A DNA stretch of 64,000 nucleotides. Origin: Chitinophaga pinensis (GTDB lineage: Bacteria > Bacteroidota > Bacteroidia > UBA4408). The stretch spans positions 124,001 to 188,000 of the forward strand of contig CAMAVS010000005.1 of NCBI GenBank assembly GCA_945861665.1, given 5' to 3'. Made by a program: the position numbers and the translations under genes. Positions 26,175 to 35,653 of this stretch are shown here, piece after piece (positions within the stretch are counted from its first letter, which is position 1; each line of letters starts with the position of its first letter). The notes under the pieces are model-generated. The model saw nothing but the letters and a program-made list of their open reading frames with translations. It was not told the origin of the DNA and searched no databases.

Positions 26175-26717
26175 ATGAAAAAAGTAGTAAGTTTTATTGC
26201 AGTCGCTTTAATAGCATTCAGCACATCGGTTAGCGCACAAAAAGTAGCACATATAAGTTTAAACGATTTATTGTTGTTGATGCCTGAAAGAAAAAAAGCA
26301 GAAGCCGATATTCAAGAATATGCTAAGCAACTCGATAATCAATTAAAATCAATGAGTGCTGAGTACGAAGCAAAAGTAGGCGATTATCAAGCAAAAGAAG
26401 CAATGATGACCGAACCCATTAAAATGGATAAGCAAAAAGAAATAGCTGGTTTGGAAGACAGAATAAAAGAGTTTCAACAAACAGCGCAAGAGTCGTTGCA
26501 AAAAAAACAAAACGAGCTATTAGAGCCAATGGTTAACAAGGCAAAAAAAGCAGTAGAAGATATTGCAAAAGAATTGGGATATAAAAATGTAATTGACAGC
26601 AGCGTAGGTGTATTGTTATACTCCGATCCGGCTGACGATATTATGGCACAAGTGAAAAAGAAAATGGGCATTACCGATGTTCCTAGTCCTTCACCAAGTC
26701 CGGCACCAAAAAAATAA
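26175..26717 (+). CDS. OmpH/Skp family periplasmic chaperone, second copy
   Basis: A signal peptide ending SVSAQ precedes KVAHISLNDLLLLMPERKKA, the family N-terminus. A long Lys/Glu/Gln coiled coil (about 35-125) follows, then YKNVIDSSVGVLLYSDPADD. At 180 residues it is closer to normal Skp length than its upstream paralogue and ends in a short Pro/Ser tail. It probably shares the substrate-holding role; the division of labour between the two copies is unknown. A terminator follows immediately. Confidence 0.9.
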   Translation: MKKVVSFIAVALIAFSTSVSAQKVAHISLNDLLLLMPERKKAEADIQEYAKQLDNQLKSMSAEYEAKVGDYQAKEAMMTEPIKMDKQKEIAGLEDRIKEFQQTAQESLQKKQNELLEPMVNKAKKAVEDIAKELGYKNVIDSSVGVLLYSDPADDIMAQVKKKMGITDVPSPSPSPAPKK

Positions 26718-26720
26718 AAA

Positions 26721-26748
26721 AAAGAGTCCCTTCATCGGGACTTTTTTT
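26721..26748 (+). terminator. Rho-independent terminator after the skp pair
   Basis: AGTCCC (26725-26730) pairs with GGGACT (26737-26742) around TTCATC, extended by A/T pairs and followed by a T run. It closes the porG-uppS-bamA-skp-skp block only about 12 bases before the murI start. Confidence 0.85.
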
Positions 26749-26759
26749 ATGCTTCAAAA

Positions 26760-27581
26760 GTGAACAAAAATCCAATAGGCATATTTGATTCGGGTTATGG
26801 TGGACTTACTGTTTTAAAAGAAATAGTAAAACAACTTCCTCAATACGACTATATTTATTTAGGCGATAATGCTCGTTCACCTTATGGTACACGATCCTTT
26901 GAAACCATTTATGAATATACCTTGGAATGTGTAAAGCAATTATTTGACAAGGGTTGCCCCTTGGTAATTTTAGCCTGCAATACCGCATCGGCAAAAGCAT
27001 TGCGCAACATTCAACAAAAAGACTTGATTAAAATTGCACCCAACAAAAGGGTGCTAGGTGTTATACGACCCACAACCGAATTGGTTGGGAAGCTAACAAA
27101 AACAGGACATATTGGTGTATTGGGAACCAGCGGAACCGTGAGCTCCAACTCCTACCCCATTGAAATTGCTAAATTTTTTCCCGATGTAAAAGTATTTCAA
27201 GAAGCTTGTCCTATGTGGGTTCCCTTGGTGGAGAACAATGAATTTAACAGTATTGGTGCCGACTATTTTATCAAACAAAACATCGACCATCTGTTTTCAC
27301 AAAGCAATAAAATTGATACCATTATTTTAGGCTGCACACACTACCCCTTGCTGATTGAAAAAATAAAAAAACACCTACCTCCCAATATTAACCTTATTTC
27401 GCAAGGAGAAATTGTTTCGGGTAAACTATCAGAATACTTAACACGCCATCCCGAAATTGAACAACAATGCAGCAAAGGAAATAACATTGAATTTTTCACA
27501 ACCGACTCTGCCGAAAACTTTGATGCTGCTGCCAGTATATTTTATGGAGAAGCTGTGCATTCGAAGCATTTGAGTTTGTGA
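26760..27581 (+). CDS. murI: Glutamate racemase
   Basis: MurI makes D-glutamate for peptidoglycan. The two catalytic cysteines lie in VILACNTASAKALR and ILGCTHYPLL, and the N-terminus IGIFDSGYGGLTVLKE holds the conserved Asp-Ser. The 273 residues are of family length. The start is a GTG right after the terminator of the skp unit, so murI probably depends on read-through or a promoter within the preceding gene. Confidence 0.96.
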   Translation: MNKNPIGIFDSGYGGLTVLKEIVKQLPQYDYIYLGDNARSPYGTRSFETIYEYTLECVKQLFDKGCPLVILACNTASAKALRNIQQKDLIKIAPNKRVLGVIRPTTELVGKLTKTGHIGVLGTSGTVSSNSYPIEIAKFFPDVKVFQEACPMWVPLVENNEFNSIGADYFIKQNIDHLFSQSNKIDTIILGCTHYPLLIEKIKKHLPPNINLISQGEIVSGKLSEYLTRHPEIEQQCSKGNNIEFFTTDSAENFDAAASIFYGEAVHSKHLSL

Positions 27582-27635
27582 AAAAGAGGAGAAAAATAGC
27601 TCCAATCAAATACCTTCAAAATAGCACTTTTTTAC

Positions 27636-27643
27636 TACCTTTG
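27636..27643 (+). promoter_or_regulatory. -7 promoter element of ruvB
   Basis: TACCTTTG matches TAnnTTTG and lies 20 bases before the ruvB ATG. No exact -33 TTTG is seen. Confidence 0.6.
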
Positions 27644-27663
27644 AACATCAATTAAAAAACAAA

Positions 27664-28698
27664 ATGAATCCCAATCTTGACCCATCGGACGAAAATTTTT
27701 CGGCTACCGATAAAGACATCGAAAAAGTACTCCGCCCTTCGGAGTTCGATGATTTTATGGGGCAGGACAAGGTAGTGGAAAATTTAAAAATATTTGTTGA
27801 GGCTGCAAAGCTGCGCAAAGAAGCCTTGGATCACGTATTGCTTCACGGTCCTCCAGGATTAGGAAAAACAACCCTTGCCAATATCATTGCCAACGACCTT
27901 GGCGTAAACATAAAAATTACATCAGGTCCTGTACTGGATAAACCCGGTGACTTAGCAGGTTTATTAACCAATTTAGAACCCTACGATGTATTGTTTATTG
28001 ATGAGATACATCGTTTAAGTCCCATTGTAGAAGAGTATTTATACTCGGCTATGGAAGATTACCGCATCGATATTATGATTGATTCGGGACCCAATGCACG
28101 CAGTGTACAAATTACCTTAAACCCTTTTACATTGGTGGGCGCAACCACCCGGTCGGGATTACTTACTTCTCCTTTACGTGCACGATTTGGAATCAATGCA
28201 CGTTTGGAATACTACGATTCAAAACTATTAACAAGCATTGTGTCGCGCTCTTCCGAGATTTTAAAAATTGACATTGAAGAAACTGCCGCTTATGAAATAG
28301 CACGCAGAAGCAGAGGAACGCCCCGTATTGCAAATGCCTTGTTACGCAGAACCCGCGACTTTGCTCAAATAAAAGGAACAGGTTCCATTGATATGGATAT
28401 CGCGCAAATTGCATTGAGTGCTTTGAATGTGGACAAAAATGGTTTGGACGATATGGACATACGCATACTTACTACCATCATCGATAAATTCAAAGGAGGA
28501 CCTGTTGGTCTTACTACCATATCAACCGCAGTAGGCGAAGAAGCCGATACCATTGAAGAAGTATACGAACCTTTTTTGATTCAGGAAGGCTATATTGCCC
28601 GTACACCGCGTGGAAGAGAAGTTACAGAACTTGCTTACAAACATTTGGGAAGAAGTTTTAATGCCAACAGAGGTCGTTTATTTGATTCCAATATTTAA
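27664..28698 (+). CDS. ruvB: Holliday junction branch migration helicase RuvB
   Basis: RuvB is the hexameric AAA+ motor that drives Holliday-junction branch migration with RuvA. Walker [13 protein letters not shown] is near residue 64, Walker B FIDEIHRL near residue 116, sensor 1 VGATTRSG near residue 158, and the C-terminal winged helix ends [17 protein letters not shown]. The 344 residues are typical. It heads a plus-strand run with dxr four bases downstream. Confidence 0.97.
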   Translation: MNPNLDPSDENFSATDKDIEKVLRPSEFDDFMGQDKVVENLKIFVEAAKLRKEALDHVLLHGPPGLGKTTLANIIANDLGVNIKITSGPVLDKPGDLAGLLTNLEPYDVLFIDEIHRLSPIVEEYLYSAMEDYRIDIMIDSGPNARSVQITLNPFTLVGATTRSGLLTSPLRARFGINARLEYYDSKLLTSIVSRSSEILKIDIEETAAYEIARRSRGTPRIANALLRRTRDFAQIKGTGSIDMDIAQIALSALNVDKNGLDDMDIRILTTIIDKFKGGPVGLTTISTAVGEEADTIEEVYEPFLIQEGYIARTPRGREVTELAYKHLGRSFNANRGRLFDSNI

Positions 28699-28702
28699 TT
28701 AA

Positions 28703-29878
28703 ATGACTGTTCCTAATCCTGAAACTGAAAAAGTACACATTGCTATATTGGGCTCCACAGGCTCCATTGGAACACAGGCATTGGAAGTTATAAAAGCACA
28801 AGAAAGTAACTTTGTTGTAGAAGTTTTAACCGCAGGTTCAAATGCCGATTTATTGATTAAACAAGCATTGGAATTTAATCCGAATGCCGTTGTTATTGGC
28901 GACAAACAGCACTACACAAAAGTAAAAGAAGCACTTTCTTCTACCGATATAAAAGTATTTGCAGGTTCTGAATCCATTGCTCAAATTGTAGAGATGGATA
29001 CCATCGATACGGTATTGGCTGCCATCGTTGGCTATGCCGGATTGGAATCGACACTCAGCGCCATTAAAGCAGGAAAACAAATTGCCTTAGCCAACAAAGA
29101 AACCTTGGTAGTGGCAGGCGAAATAGTAACCCAATTGGCAAAAGAAAAAGGTGTGAATATTTATCCGGTCGATTCTGAACATTCAGCCATTTTTCAATGT
29201 TTGGCAGGCGAATTTTACAATCCCATTGAGAAAATTTACCTCACCGCTTCGGGCGGTCCCTTTAGAGGAAAAGACAAAGCATTTTTAGCGCAAGTAAAAA
29301 AAGAACAAGCATTAAAACACCCGAATTGGGAGATGGGGGCAAAAATCACCATCGACTCGGCAAGTCTTATGAACAAAGGACTTGAAGTGATTGAAGCAAA
29401 ATGGTTATTCAATTTAAAACACGAACAAATTGATGTGATTGTGCACCCTCAATCCATCGTGCATTCCATTGTTCAGTTTACCGATGGGTCGATGAAAGCG
29501 CAAATGGGATTGCCTGATATGAAGCTGCCTATACAGTACGCTTTGGGCTATCCAAAAAGACTTAAATCGGATTTTCCGCGTTTCGATTTTATGAAATATC
29601 CACAACTTAGTTTCGAACAAGCCGATACAAAAACTTTTCGTAATCTTGCATTGGCATTTTCGGCAATGGAAAAAGGAGGTAACAGTGCTTGTGTGCTGAA
29701 TGCCGCCAACGAAATTGCCGTGAGTGCTTTTTTAAACGACAAAATAGGCTTTCTGAATATGAGTGATATCATTGAAGAATGCTTACAAAAAATTACTTTT
29801 ATTAAAAAACCGAGCTATGACGATTATGTGCAAACCGACAGTGAAACGCGCCAATTAGCAAGCTTACTTATTAAATAA
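28703..29878 (+). CDS. dxr: 1-deoxy-D-xylulose-5-phosphate reductoisomerase
   Basis: Dxr catalyses the committed NADPH-dependent step of the MEP isoprenoid pathway, whose products feed UppS encoded nearby. The NADPH site is LGSTGSIGTQALEV, the metal-binding acids lie in PVDSEHSAIFQCL and NKGLEVIEAKWLF, and the flexible loop is ASGGPFRG. At 391 residues it is complete. rseP starts six bases later. Confidence 0.97.
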   Translation: MTVPNPETEKVHIAILGSTGSIGTQALEVIKAQESNFVVEVLTAGSNADLLIKQALEFNPNAVVIGDKQHYTKVKEALSSTDIKVFAGSESIAQIVEMDTIDTVLAAIVGYAGLESTLSAIKAGKQIALANKETLVVAGEIVTQLAKEKGVNIYPVDSEHSAIFQCLAGEFYNPIEKIYLTASGGPFRGKDKAFLAQVKKEQALKHPNWEMGAKITIDSASLMNKGLEVIEAKWLFNLKHEQIDVIVHPQSIVHSIVQFTDGSMKAQMGLPDMKLPIQYALGYPKRLKSDFPRFDFMKYPQLSFEQADTKTFRNLALAFSAMEKGGNSACVLNAANEIAVSAFLNDKIGFLNMSDIIEECLQKITFIKKPSYDDYVQTDSETRQLASLLIK

Positions 29879-29883
29879 CAACA

Positions 29884-31203
29884 ATGGAAATACTCATAAA
29901 AGCTGCTCAGCTTATTTTAAGTTTATCAATTTTAGTAGTCTTACACGAGCTTGGACATTTTATTCCTGCCAAGTTATTTAAAACCCGTGTAGAAAAATTT
30001 TATTTATTTTTTGATCCTTGGTTCTCACTTTTTAAAATAAAAAGAGGAGGAACAGAATACGGAATAGGTTGGTTGCCACTGGGAGGATATGTAAAAATAT
30101 CGGGAATGATAGATGAATCGATGGATAAGGAACAAATGAAATTGCCTCCGCAAGATTGGGAATTTCGTTCGAAGCCGTCTTGGCAACGCTTGATTATTAT
30201 GATGGGTGGTGTTACAGTAAATGTTATTTTGGGAATTGTTATTTATGCAGGAGTTTTATTTTGCTGGGGTGAAGAATTTTTGCCAAATAAAAATGTAAGC
30301 AATGGTATTGCTTGTGATTCTACAGCGCTAAAATTAGGCTTTCAGAATGGCGATAAAATTATTTCGGTAGACAATAAAGTAATTGAAGACTTTAGCAAAA
30401 TAGTTCCCGAAATTTTGTTTGAACAAGCACATTCGGTGCAAGTAGATAGAAGCGGAAGTAACGTAAATATTCCGTTGGATGAAAATTCAATGGCAACCAT
30501 TATTCAAGGACAAGGACGAATGTTTTTTCCTCGCCAGCCTTTTGAAATCGAAGTTGTAAAAGGAAAATCAATTGCTGAAAAAGCAGGATTGTTAAAAGGC
30601 GATAAAGTAACAGGGATGGACTCTGCGACCATCAATTATTATGATGAGTTTCAAACACAAGTAAAACTAAACAAGGGAAAAAAAGTATCGTTGGGAATAC
30701 TGCGCAACGGTGTCCCGAAAAATATTGAGCTGACTATTCCAACTGAAGGAATTATTGGACTTGCTCCAAAAGGACTGGATGCTTATTATGCATTCCAAAA
30801 GCGTGAATATTCCTTTTTTCAAGCTATTCCGGGAGGATTTACAAAAGCTTGGAACACCATCGATAATTACATCAAACAATTCAAGCTTATTTTTTCACCA
30901 AAAACAAAGGCCTATGAGTCGGTTGGTGGATTTATAACCTTGGGCAAAATATTTTCTCCTTATTGGGATTGGGAACATTTCTGGTTAACAACAGCATTTC
31001 TTTCTATGGTATTGGCATTTATGAATTTATTGCCGATACCCGCATTGGATGGAGGGCACGTAATGTTTTTATTATATGAAGTAATAACCTGCAGAAAACC
31101 GAACGAAAAAGTTATGGAATATGCTCAATATATTGGTATGATTATACTCTTAGGCTTATTATTGTTCGCAAACGGAAACGATATTTTCAGGTTATTTAAA
31201 TAA
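29884..31203 (+). CDS. rseP: RIP zinc metalloprotease RseP
   Basis: This site-2 protease cleaves substrates inside the membrane. The zinc motif HELGHF is near residue 21 in the first membrane helix, and the third ligand lies in NLLPIPALDGGHVMF near the C-terminus. Two PDZ-like regions occupy roughly residues 140-310 (LKLGFQNGDKIISVDNK, AGLLKGDKVTGMDS). In other bacteria it releases envelope-stress sigma factors or clears signal peptides; the substrates here are unknown. It is coupled to dxr, as in many bacteria. Confidence 0.95.
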   Translation: MEILIKAAQLILSLSILVVLHELGHFIPAKLFKTRVEKFYLFFDPWFSLFKIKRGGTEYGIGWLPLGGYVKISGMIDESMDKEQMKLPPQDWEFRSKPSWQRLIIMMGGVTVNVILGIVIYAGVLFCWGEEFLPNKNVSNGIACDSTALKLGFQNGDKIISVDNKVIEDFSKIVPEILFEQAHSVQVDRSGSNVNIPLDENSMATIIQGQGRMFFPRQPFEIEVVKGKSIAEKAGLLKGDKVTGMDSATINYYDEFQTQVKLNKGKKVSLGILRNGVPKNIELTIPTEGIIGLAPKGLDAYYAFQKREYSFFQAIPGGFTKAWNTIDNYIKQFKLIFSPKTKAYESVGGFITLGKIFSPYWDWEHFWLTTAFLSMVLAFMNLLPIPALDGGHVMFLLYEVITCRKPNEKVMEYAQYIGMIILLGLLLFANGNDIFRLFK

Positions 31204-31373
31204 AATTGATTTTTTTATTTATTCCTGTAACTTTTACTAAACACGGCTGCGTCTTAGTATTAAATGAAGCACAAAAATGTTCAATGGCCATAATCGAATT
31301 CAATAGCTGCGTTGACAGGGATTACTATAGCGAAGTTTTGATGATAACCTTTCCTAACATCCGCCTTTTTAGT

Positions 31374-31381
31374 TAAATTTG
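31374..31381 (+). promoter_or_regulatory. -7 promoter element just before dnaG
   Basis: TAAATTTG matches the -7 consensus and ends only four bases before the dnaG GTG, so a transcript from here would be leaderless or nearly so. Confidence 0.5.
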
Positions 31382-31385
31382 TGTA

Positions 31386-33359
31386 GTGATATCCAAGGAA
31401 ACCATAGACCTTATTATTGATACTGCTCGCATTGAGGAGGTGGTAGGCGATTATGTTACACTGAAGAAAAAAACAGGGGCTTATATACTTGGTTTATGTC
31501 CTTTTCACAATGAAAAATCTCCTTCCTTTACGGTAACTCCTTCACGTGGAATTTACAAATGTTTTGGTTGCGGCAAAGCGGGTAACTCTATCGATTTTAT
31601 GATGGAGCTGGAAAAATATTCCTACCCTGAAACATTGCGTTACCTGGCAAAAAAATACAATATTGAAATTACCGAAGAAGTACAAAGCGATGAGCAAATA
31701 GCCGAAAAAAATGAACGCGAAAGCATTTTTGCAGTCACAGCCTTTGCACAAAAATATTTTACCGAAAATTTATTGCAGCACGAGGAAGGAAAAGCTATAG
31801 GCTTAAGCTACTTTAAGGAAAGAGGATTTCGCGATGATATAGTTGAGAAATTTCAGTTGGGTTATAGCTTAGAAAAAAGGAATGCTTTTACAGAAGCCGC
31901 CTTGGAGGCCGGTTTTAAATTAGAGTTTTTAGTTAAAGCAGGATTGAGCATATTACCTGAAAAAGAACAAGGCAATGAACATATAGAAAATAAAGCCTTC
32001 GACCGCTTTTCGGGAAGAGTACTGTTTCCAATACATAACACATCAGGAAGGGTAATTGCTTTTGGTGGACGCACCTTGCGCAGCGATAAAAAAGTTGCTA
32101 AATACATTAACTCCCCCGAAACAGAAATATACCATAAGAGCAATGTATTGTACGGTGCCTTTTTTGCAAAAAGAAGCATAGTTGAAAAAGATACCTGTTA
32201 TTTGGTGGAAGGCTATACCGATGTTACATCGATGGTGCAAGCGGGCATCGACAATGTGGTGGCTTCTTCGGGAACATCCCTTACCATTGAGCAAATAAGG
32301 CTCATTCGCAGGTATACAAAAAACATTACCATTTTATACGATGGCGACAATGCAGGAATAAAAGCCAGTTTCAGAGGAATCGATTTGGTGCTGGAAGAAG
32401 GGATGAACGTAAAAGTATTGTTGTTCCCTGACGGTGACGACCCGGATTCCTATTCCAAAAAAGTAAGCAGCGAAGAGCTAAAGAGTTTTCTTGCAACAAA
32501 AGCCGTTGATTTTATAACCTTCAAAACAGGATTGTTGGTAAATGAAACCCAAAATAACCCTATTAAAAAAGCAGAGCTGATTCGAAATATTGTTGAAACC
32601 ATTGCGCTTATTCCCGACCCTATTTACCGTTCGGTATATGTAAAGGAATGCAGCACCATAATGGCAATGAACGAGCAGGTGTTGTTGAGCGAATTAAATA
32701 AAATACGCAGACAGAATTCCAAAAAAGAAACAGGAACTGAACAAAATTTTCAAACAGAGGAACTGCTTGTTGAGCAATTCGAAAAAATTGAAATCAGCGA
32801 TGATTCTGAATTTCAAGAGCGCGACATTATTCGTTTGCTGATACAGTATGGTAACGATGTTTTTACACTGAGCTATTTAGATGACAATAAGAAAACAGTC
32901 AGCAACGAAGTAAAAGTAGCCGAATACATTTGCCACGAACTTACAGATGATAAGATTGAATTGGAAAATGCAGTGTACAATATTATTTTAAACGAATTTG
33001 TTAGCGGTGTTGAAAAAGAGGACATCCCTTACATACCACACTTTACAAAACACTCCAATGCCGAAGTGCAAAAAGTAGTAATTGATATTATTGCACTACC
33101 CTATTCGCTTGCAAAATGGGAAGAAAAGAAAAAGATAGTAGTCCCAAAAGAAATTAGCTCCATTGCTGACGATGTTAAAAAGAGTGTGCTATCCTTGAAG
33201 TTAAAGCGCATACACAAAATGAGTTCCGAGAATCAAAAAAAATTACAAGACGTAAATGACGACCAACAACTGATTGAATTACTGGAACATGAAATGAAGT
33301 TGCAAAAAATAAAAATGGAATTTGCTGCTAAGTATGGTACAGCTGCTATAATTAAGTAA
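31386..33359 (+). CDS. dnaG: DNA primase
   Basis: DnaG makes RNA primers at the replication fork. The CHC2 zinc finger is CPFHNEKSPSF with CFGCGKAGN (about residues 38-65). The TOPRIM catalytic core contains YLVEGYTDV and ILYDGDNAGIKAS. The C-terminal DnaB-interacting region is poorly conserved, as usual. The 657 residues are complete from a GTG start; the 182-base upstream region holds no gene. Confidence 0.96.
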   Translation: MISKETIDLIIDTARIEEVVGDYVTLKKKTGAYILGLCPFHNEKSPSFTVTPSRGIYKCFGCGKAGNSIDFMMELEKYSYPETLRYLAKKYNIEITEEVQSDEQIAEKNERESIFAVTAFAQKYFTENLLQHEEGKAIGLSYFKERGFRDDIVEKFQLGYSLEKRNAFTEAALEAGFKLEFLVKAGLSILPEKEQGNEHIENKAFDRFSGRVLFPIHNTSGRVIAFGGRTLRSDKKVAKYINSPETEIYHKSNVLYGAFFAKRSIVEKDTCYLVEGYTDVTSMVQAGIDNVVASSGTSLTIEQIRLIRRYTKNITILYDGDNAGIKASFRGIDLVLEEGMNVKVLLFPDGDDPDSYSKKVSSEELKSFLATKAVDFITFKTGLLVNETQNNPIKKAELIRNIVETIALIPDPIYRSVYVKECSTIMAMNEQVLLSELNKIRRQNSKKETGTEQNFQTEELLVEQFEKIEISDDSEFQERDIIRLLIQYGNDVFTLSYLDDNKKTVSNEVKVAEYICHELTDDKIELENAVYNIILNEFVSGVEKEDIPYIPHFTKHSNAEVQKVVIDIIALPYSLAKWEEKKKIVVPKEISSIADDVKKSVLSLKLKRIHKMSSENQKKLQDVNDDQQLIELLEHEMKLQKIKMEFAAKYGTAAIIK

Positions 33360-33403
33360 TATGTGTAAATTAATTTTACTTTCTTAAATTTTTATGCAAA
33401 AAC

Positions 33404-33417
33404 ATGATCTATATCAT
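33404..33417. promoter_or_regulatory. Crp/Fnr-type palindrome upstream of paaA
   Basis: ATGAT-CTAT-ATCAT is a perfect palindrome matching the nTGAT-N4-ATCAn architecture of Crp/Fnr-family boxes. Its centre lies about 72 bases upstream of the start site expected from the TATATTTG -7 element, a class I activator position. Confidence 0.5.
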
Positions 33418-33443
33418 TTTAACAATGACAATAAAAATAAAAC

Positions 33444-33478
33444 TTTGTGATGACAATTTTGTTTAAATAGTATATTTG
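33444..33478 (+). promoter_or_regulatory. paa operon promoter
   Basis: TATATTTG (33471-33478) is an exact -7 element. TTTG at 33444-33447 is a possible -33 with a rather long 23-base spacer. The paaA ATG follows 33 bases later. Confidence 0.65.
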
Positions 33479-33511
33479 TAACAGCTAAGAAAATTTAAAT
33501 AAGACTACAAA

Positions 33512-34453
33512 ATGGAAAACGCACTGAACGAAAAATCCTTTCAAGATAAAATAGATGAGGGAATATCTATTGAACCGAAGGATTGGATGCCCGAAACATA
33601 CAGAAAACACGTTTTAAGACAGATATCACAACACGCACATTCTGAAATAATCGGAATGCAACCGGAGGGTAATTGGATAACCCGCGCACCAAGTTTAAGG
33701 AGAAAAATGGTACTATTGGCAAAAGTACAGGATGAAGCCGGTCACGGATTATATTTGTACAGTGCTGCTGAATCAATGGGCGTTACACGGGATGAACTCC
33801 TAGACCAATTGCATACTGGAAAAGCAAAATATTCGAGTATATTTAATTACCCTACCTTAACTTGGGCAGATATTGGAGCTGTGGGCTGGTTGGTAGACGG
33901 AGCAGCAATTATGAACCAAGTTATGTTGCAACGCACATCTTATGGACCTTATGCTAGAGCAATGGTGCGTATCTGTAAGGAAGAAAGTTTTCATCAACGC
34001 CAAGGGTTTGAAATTATGACTGTATTGTCGGAAGGTTCGTCCGAACAAAAAGAAATGGCACAAGACGCACTAAACCGTTGGTGGTGGCCATCACTGATGA
34101 TGTTTGGTCCGCCCGATGAAGAATCGCCCAATTCGGCAAATGCACTAAAATGGAAAATCAAACGCGAAGGGAACGATGAGTTGCGTCAGCGCTTTGTAAA
34201 CCAAACAGTACCTCAAGCTGCAATACTTGGACTAAAAGTTCCCGATACCGATTTGAAATGGAACGAAGCAAAAAAAGGATACGATTTTGGAACACCTAAT
34301 TGGGCCGAGTTTAAAAATGTAATTAGTGGAAATGGTCCTTGTAATAAAGAACGAATAGCAAATAAGATACATTCACACAAAGAAGGTGCTTGGGTAAGAG
34401 AGGCTGCTGAAGCTTACGCTGCTAAAAAAAACAAAGCATCTATTGCCGCATAA
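33512..34453 (+). CDS. paaA: Phenylacetyl-CoA 1,2-epoxidase subunit PaaA
   Basis: PaaA is the di-iron catalytic subunit of the complex that epoxidises the aromatic ring of phenylacetyl-CoA. The ferritin-like iron ligands are visible in [13 protein letters not shown] (ExxH) and [14 protein letters not shown] (ExxH), and [20 protein letters not shown] is typical near the N-terminus. The 313 residues match the family. It begins the paaABC(D) unit. Confidence 0.96.
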   Translation: MENALNEKSFQDKIDEGISIEPKDWMPETYRKHVLRQISQHAHSEIIGMQPEGNWITRAPSLRRKMVLLAKVQDEAGHGLYLYSAAESMGVTRDELLDQLHTGKAKYSSIFNYPTLTWADIGAVGWLVDGAAIMNQVMLQRTSYGPYARAMVRICKEESFHQRQGFEIMTVLSEGSSEQKEMAQDALNRWWWPSLMMFGPPDEESPNSANALKWKIKREGNDELRQRFVNQTVPQAAILGLKVPDTDLKWNEAKKGYDFGTPNWAEFKNVISGNGPCNKERIANKIHSHKEGAWVREAAEAYAAKKNKASIAA

Positions 34454-34485
34454 TAATTAATAACATATAAAAATTCAGTATACGT

Positions 34486-34773
34486 ATGTCAGATAATCAA
34501 GGAATACTTTGGGAGGTATTTGTACAAACAAAACCAGGTTTGCCACACAAGCATTGTGGAAGCATTCACGGCCACGATAAAGAAATGGCACTGCAAAATG
34601 CGCGCGATTTATATACCCGAAGAAATGAAGGAACCAATATTTGGATAATCCCCGCATCGGAAATTGTAGCATCGTCTCCTGAAGATACAGGTTCGTTTTT
34701 TGAACCTGCAAACGATAAAGTATACAGGCATCCTACTTTTTATAAAATTGCTGATGGCATAACCCATATGTAA
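34486..34773 (+). CDS. paaB: Phenylacetyl-CoA 1,2-epoxidase subunit PaaB
   Basis: This 95-residue structural subunit bridges the PaaA-PaaC dimers. WEVFVQTKPGLPHKHCGSIH and ALQNARDLYTRRNEG, then IWIIPASEIVAS, are characteristic. It sits 32 bases after paaA and three bases before paaC. Confidence 0.95.
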   Translation: MSDNQGILWEVFVQTKPGLPHKHCGSIHGHDKEMALQNARDLYTRRNEGTNIWIIPASEIVASSPEDTGSFFEPANDKVYRHPTFYKIADGITHM

Positions 34774-34776
34774 ATT

Positions 34777-35535
34777 ATGACTACTCAAGAAGCTTTGTTT
34801 AATTACTGTTTACGTTTAGCAGATAATCATTTAATATTAGGACATCGTTTGTCGGAATTATGCAGCAAAGGTCCTGTATTGGAAGAAGATATCGCCTGTA
34901 CTAACATCTCACTCGATTTAATAGGTCAAGCAAATGCCTTGTTGCAGTATGCTGCTAGCATTGAAAACAATGGGAGAAATGAAGATGACCTTGCCTTTTT
35001 GCGACACGAAAGGCATTTTTATAATTCATTGTTATCCGAACAGCCTAACCGCGATTTTGCATTTACTATGGTAAAACAATTTCTAATTGACGCATTCAAC
35101 TACTATTTATTTGATGAATTAAAAAAGAGTAAGGACTTAACCATTTCTGCACTTACAACAAAAGGACACAAAGAAATAACTTATCATTTACGCCATTCTT
35201 CTACTTGGATTGACCGATTAGGATTAGGAACGGATGAAAGTAACCTGCGAACTCAAAATGCCATAAACGAACTTTGGCGATTTACAGATGACATGTTTGT
35301 AATGGACGAAGTAGACAAAATGCTAATTACTGATGGCATTGCCACTGATTTGAATATAATTAAAACCAAGTGGCAAAATACAGTAAACGGTGCTTTTGAA
35401 AAGGCTAACCTAAAAATACCTGAAAAAGTATGGATGCAATATGGAAGTAAGCAGGGAAAACACACTGAACACCTTGGTTTTTTACTTGCCGAAATGCAAC
35501 ACTTACACCGTGCCTACCCTGGTGTGAAATGGTAA
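34777..35535 (+). CDS. paaC: Phenylacetyl-CoA 1,2-epoxidase subunit PaaC
   Basis: PaaC is the ferritin-like partner of PaaA that lacks a working di-iron site and stabilises the catalytic subunit. RLADNHLILGHRLSELCSKG, the LDLIGQANALLQYA helix and WIDRLGLGTDES are family features. The 252 residues are normal. A 36-codon membrane microprotein gene follows five bases after the stop. Confidence 0.94.
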   Translation: MTTQEALFNYCLRLADNHLILGHRLSELCSKGPVLEEDIACTNISLDLIGQANALLQYAASIENNGRNEDDLAFLRHERHFYNSLLSEQPNRDFAFTMVKQFLIDAFNYYLFDELKKSKDLTISALTTKGHKEITYHLRHSSTWIDRLGLGTDESNLRTQNAINELWRFTDDMFVMDEVDKMLITDGIATDLNIIKTKWQNTVNGAFEKANLKIPEKVWMQYGSKQGKHTEHLGFLLAEMQHLHRAYPGVKW

Positions 35536-35539
35536 CGTG

Positions 35540-35650
35540 ATGAATCAGCTGAAAGAACTGTACAAAAAATACGCATCTTATTTTGTAGATATTTGGCAGT
35601 ATCTCATCATCATTGTTATATTCATAGTGGCAGCACTATTTATCCTCTAA
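35540..35650 (+). CDS. 36-aa single-pass membrane microprotein inside the paa operon
   Basis: Between paaC and paaD lies an ATG-started frame of exactly 36 codons plus stop. A basic, helical N-terminus (MNQLKELYKKYASYF) leads into a continuous hydrophobic helix of about 17 residues (YLIIIVIFIVAALFIL), a textbook small membrane protein. It is five bases from paaC and ends three bases before paaD, so it is translated in series with the epoxidase genes. I know of no paa component of this type. It may anchor the complex to the membrane or modulate it; both ideas are inference. Confidence 0.7.
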   Translation: MNQLKELYKKYASYFVDIWQYLIIIVIFIVAALFIL

Positions 35651-35653
35651 AAC

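Noticed and set aside
31204-31385. 31-codon minus-strand frame (MAIEHFCASF...) in the rseP-dnaG gap
   Set aside because: No promoter, terminator or family support, and the length is expected by chance.
35253-35465. 70-codon minus-strand ORF inside paaC
   Set aside because: Antisense shadow of a well-supported paaC; no independent signal.
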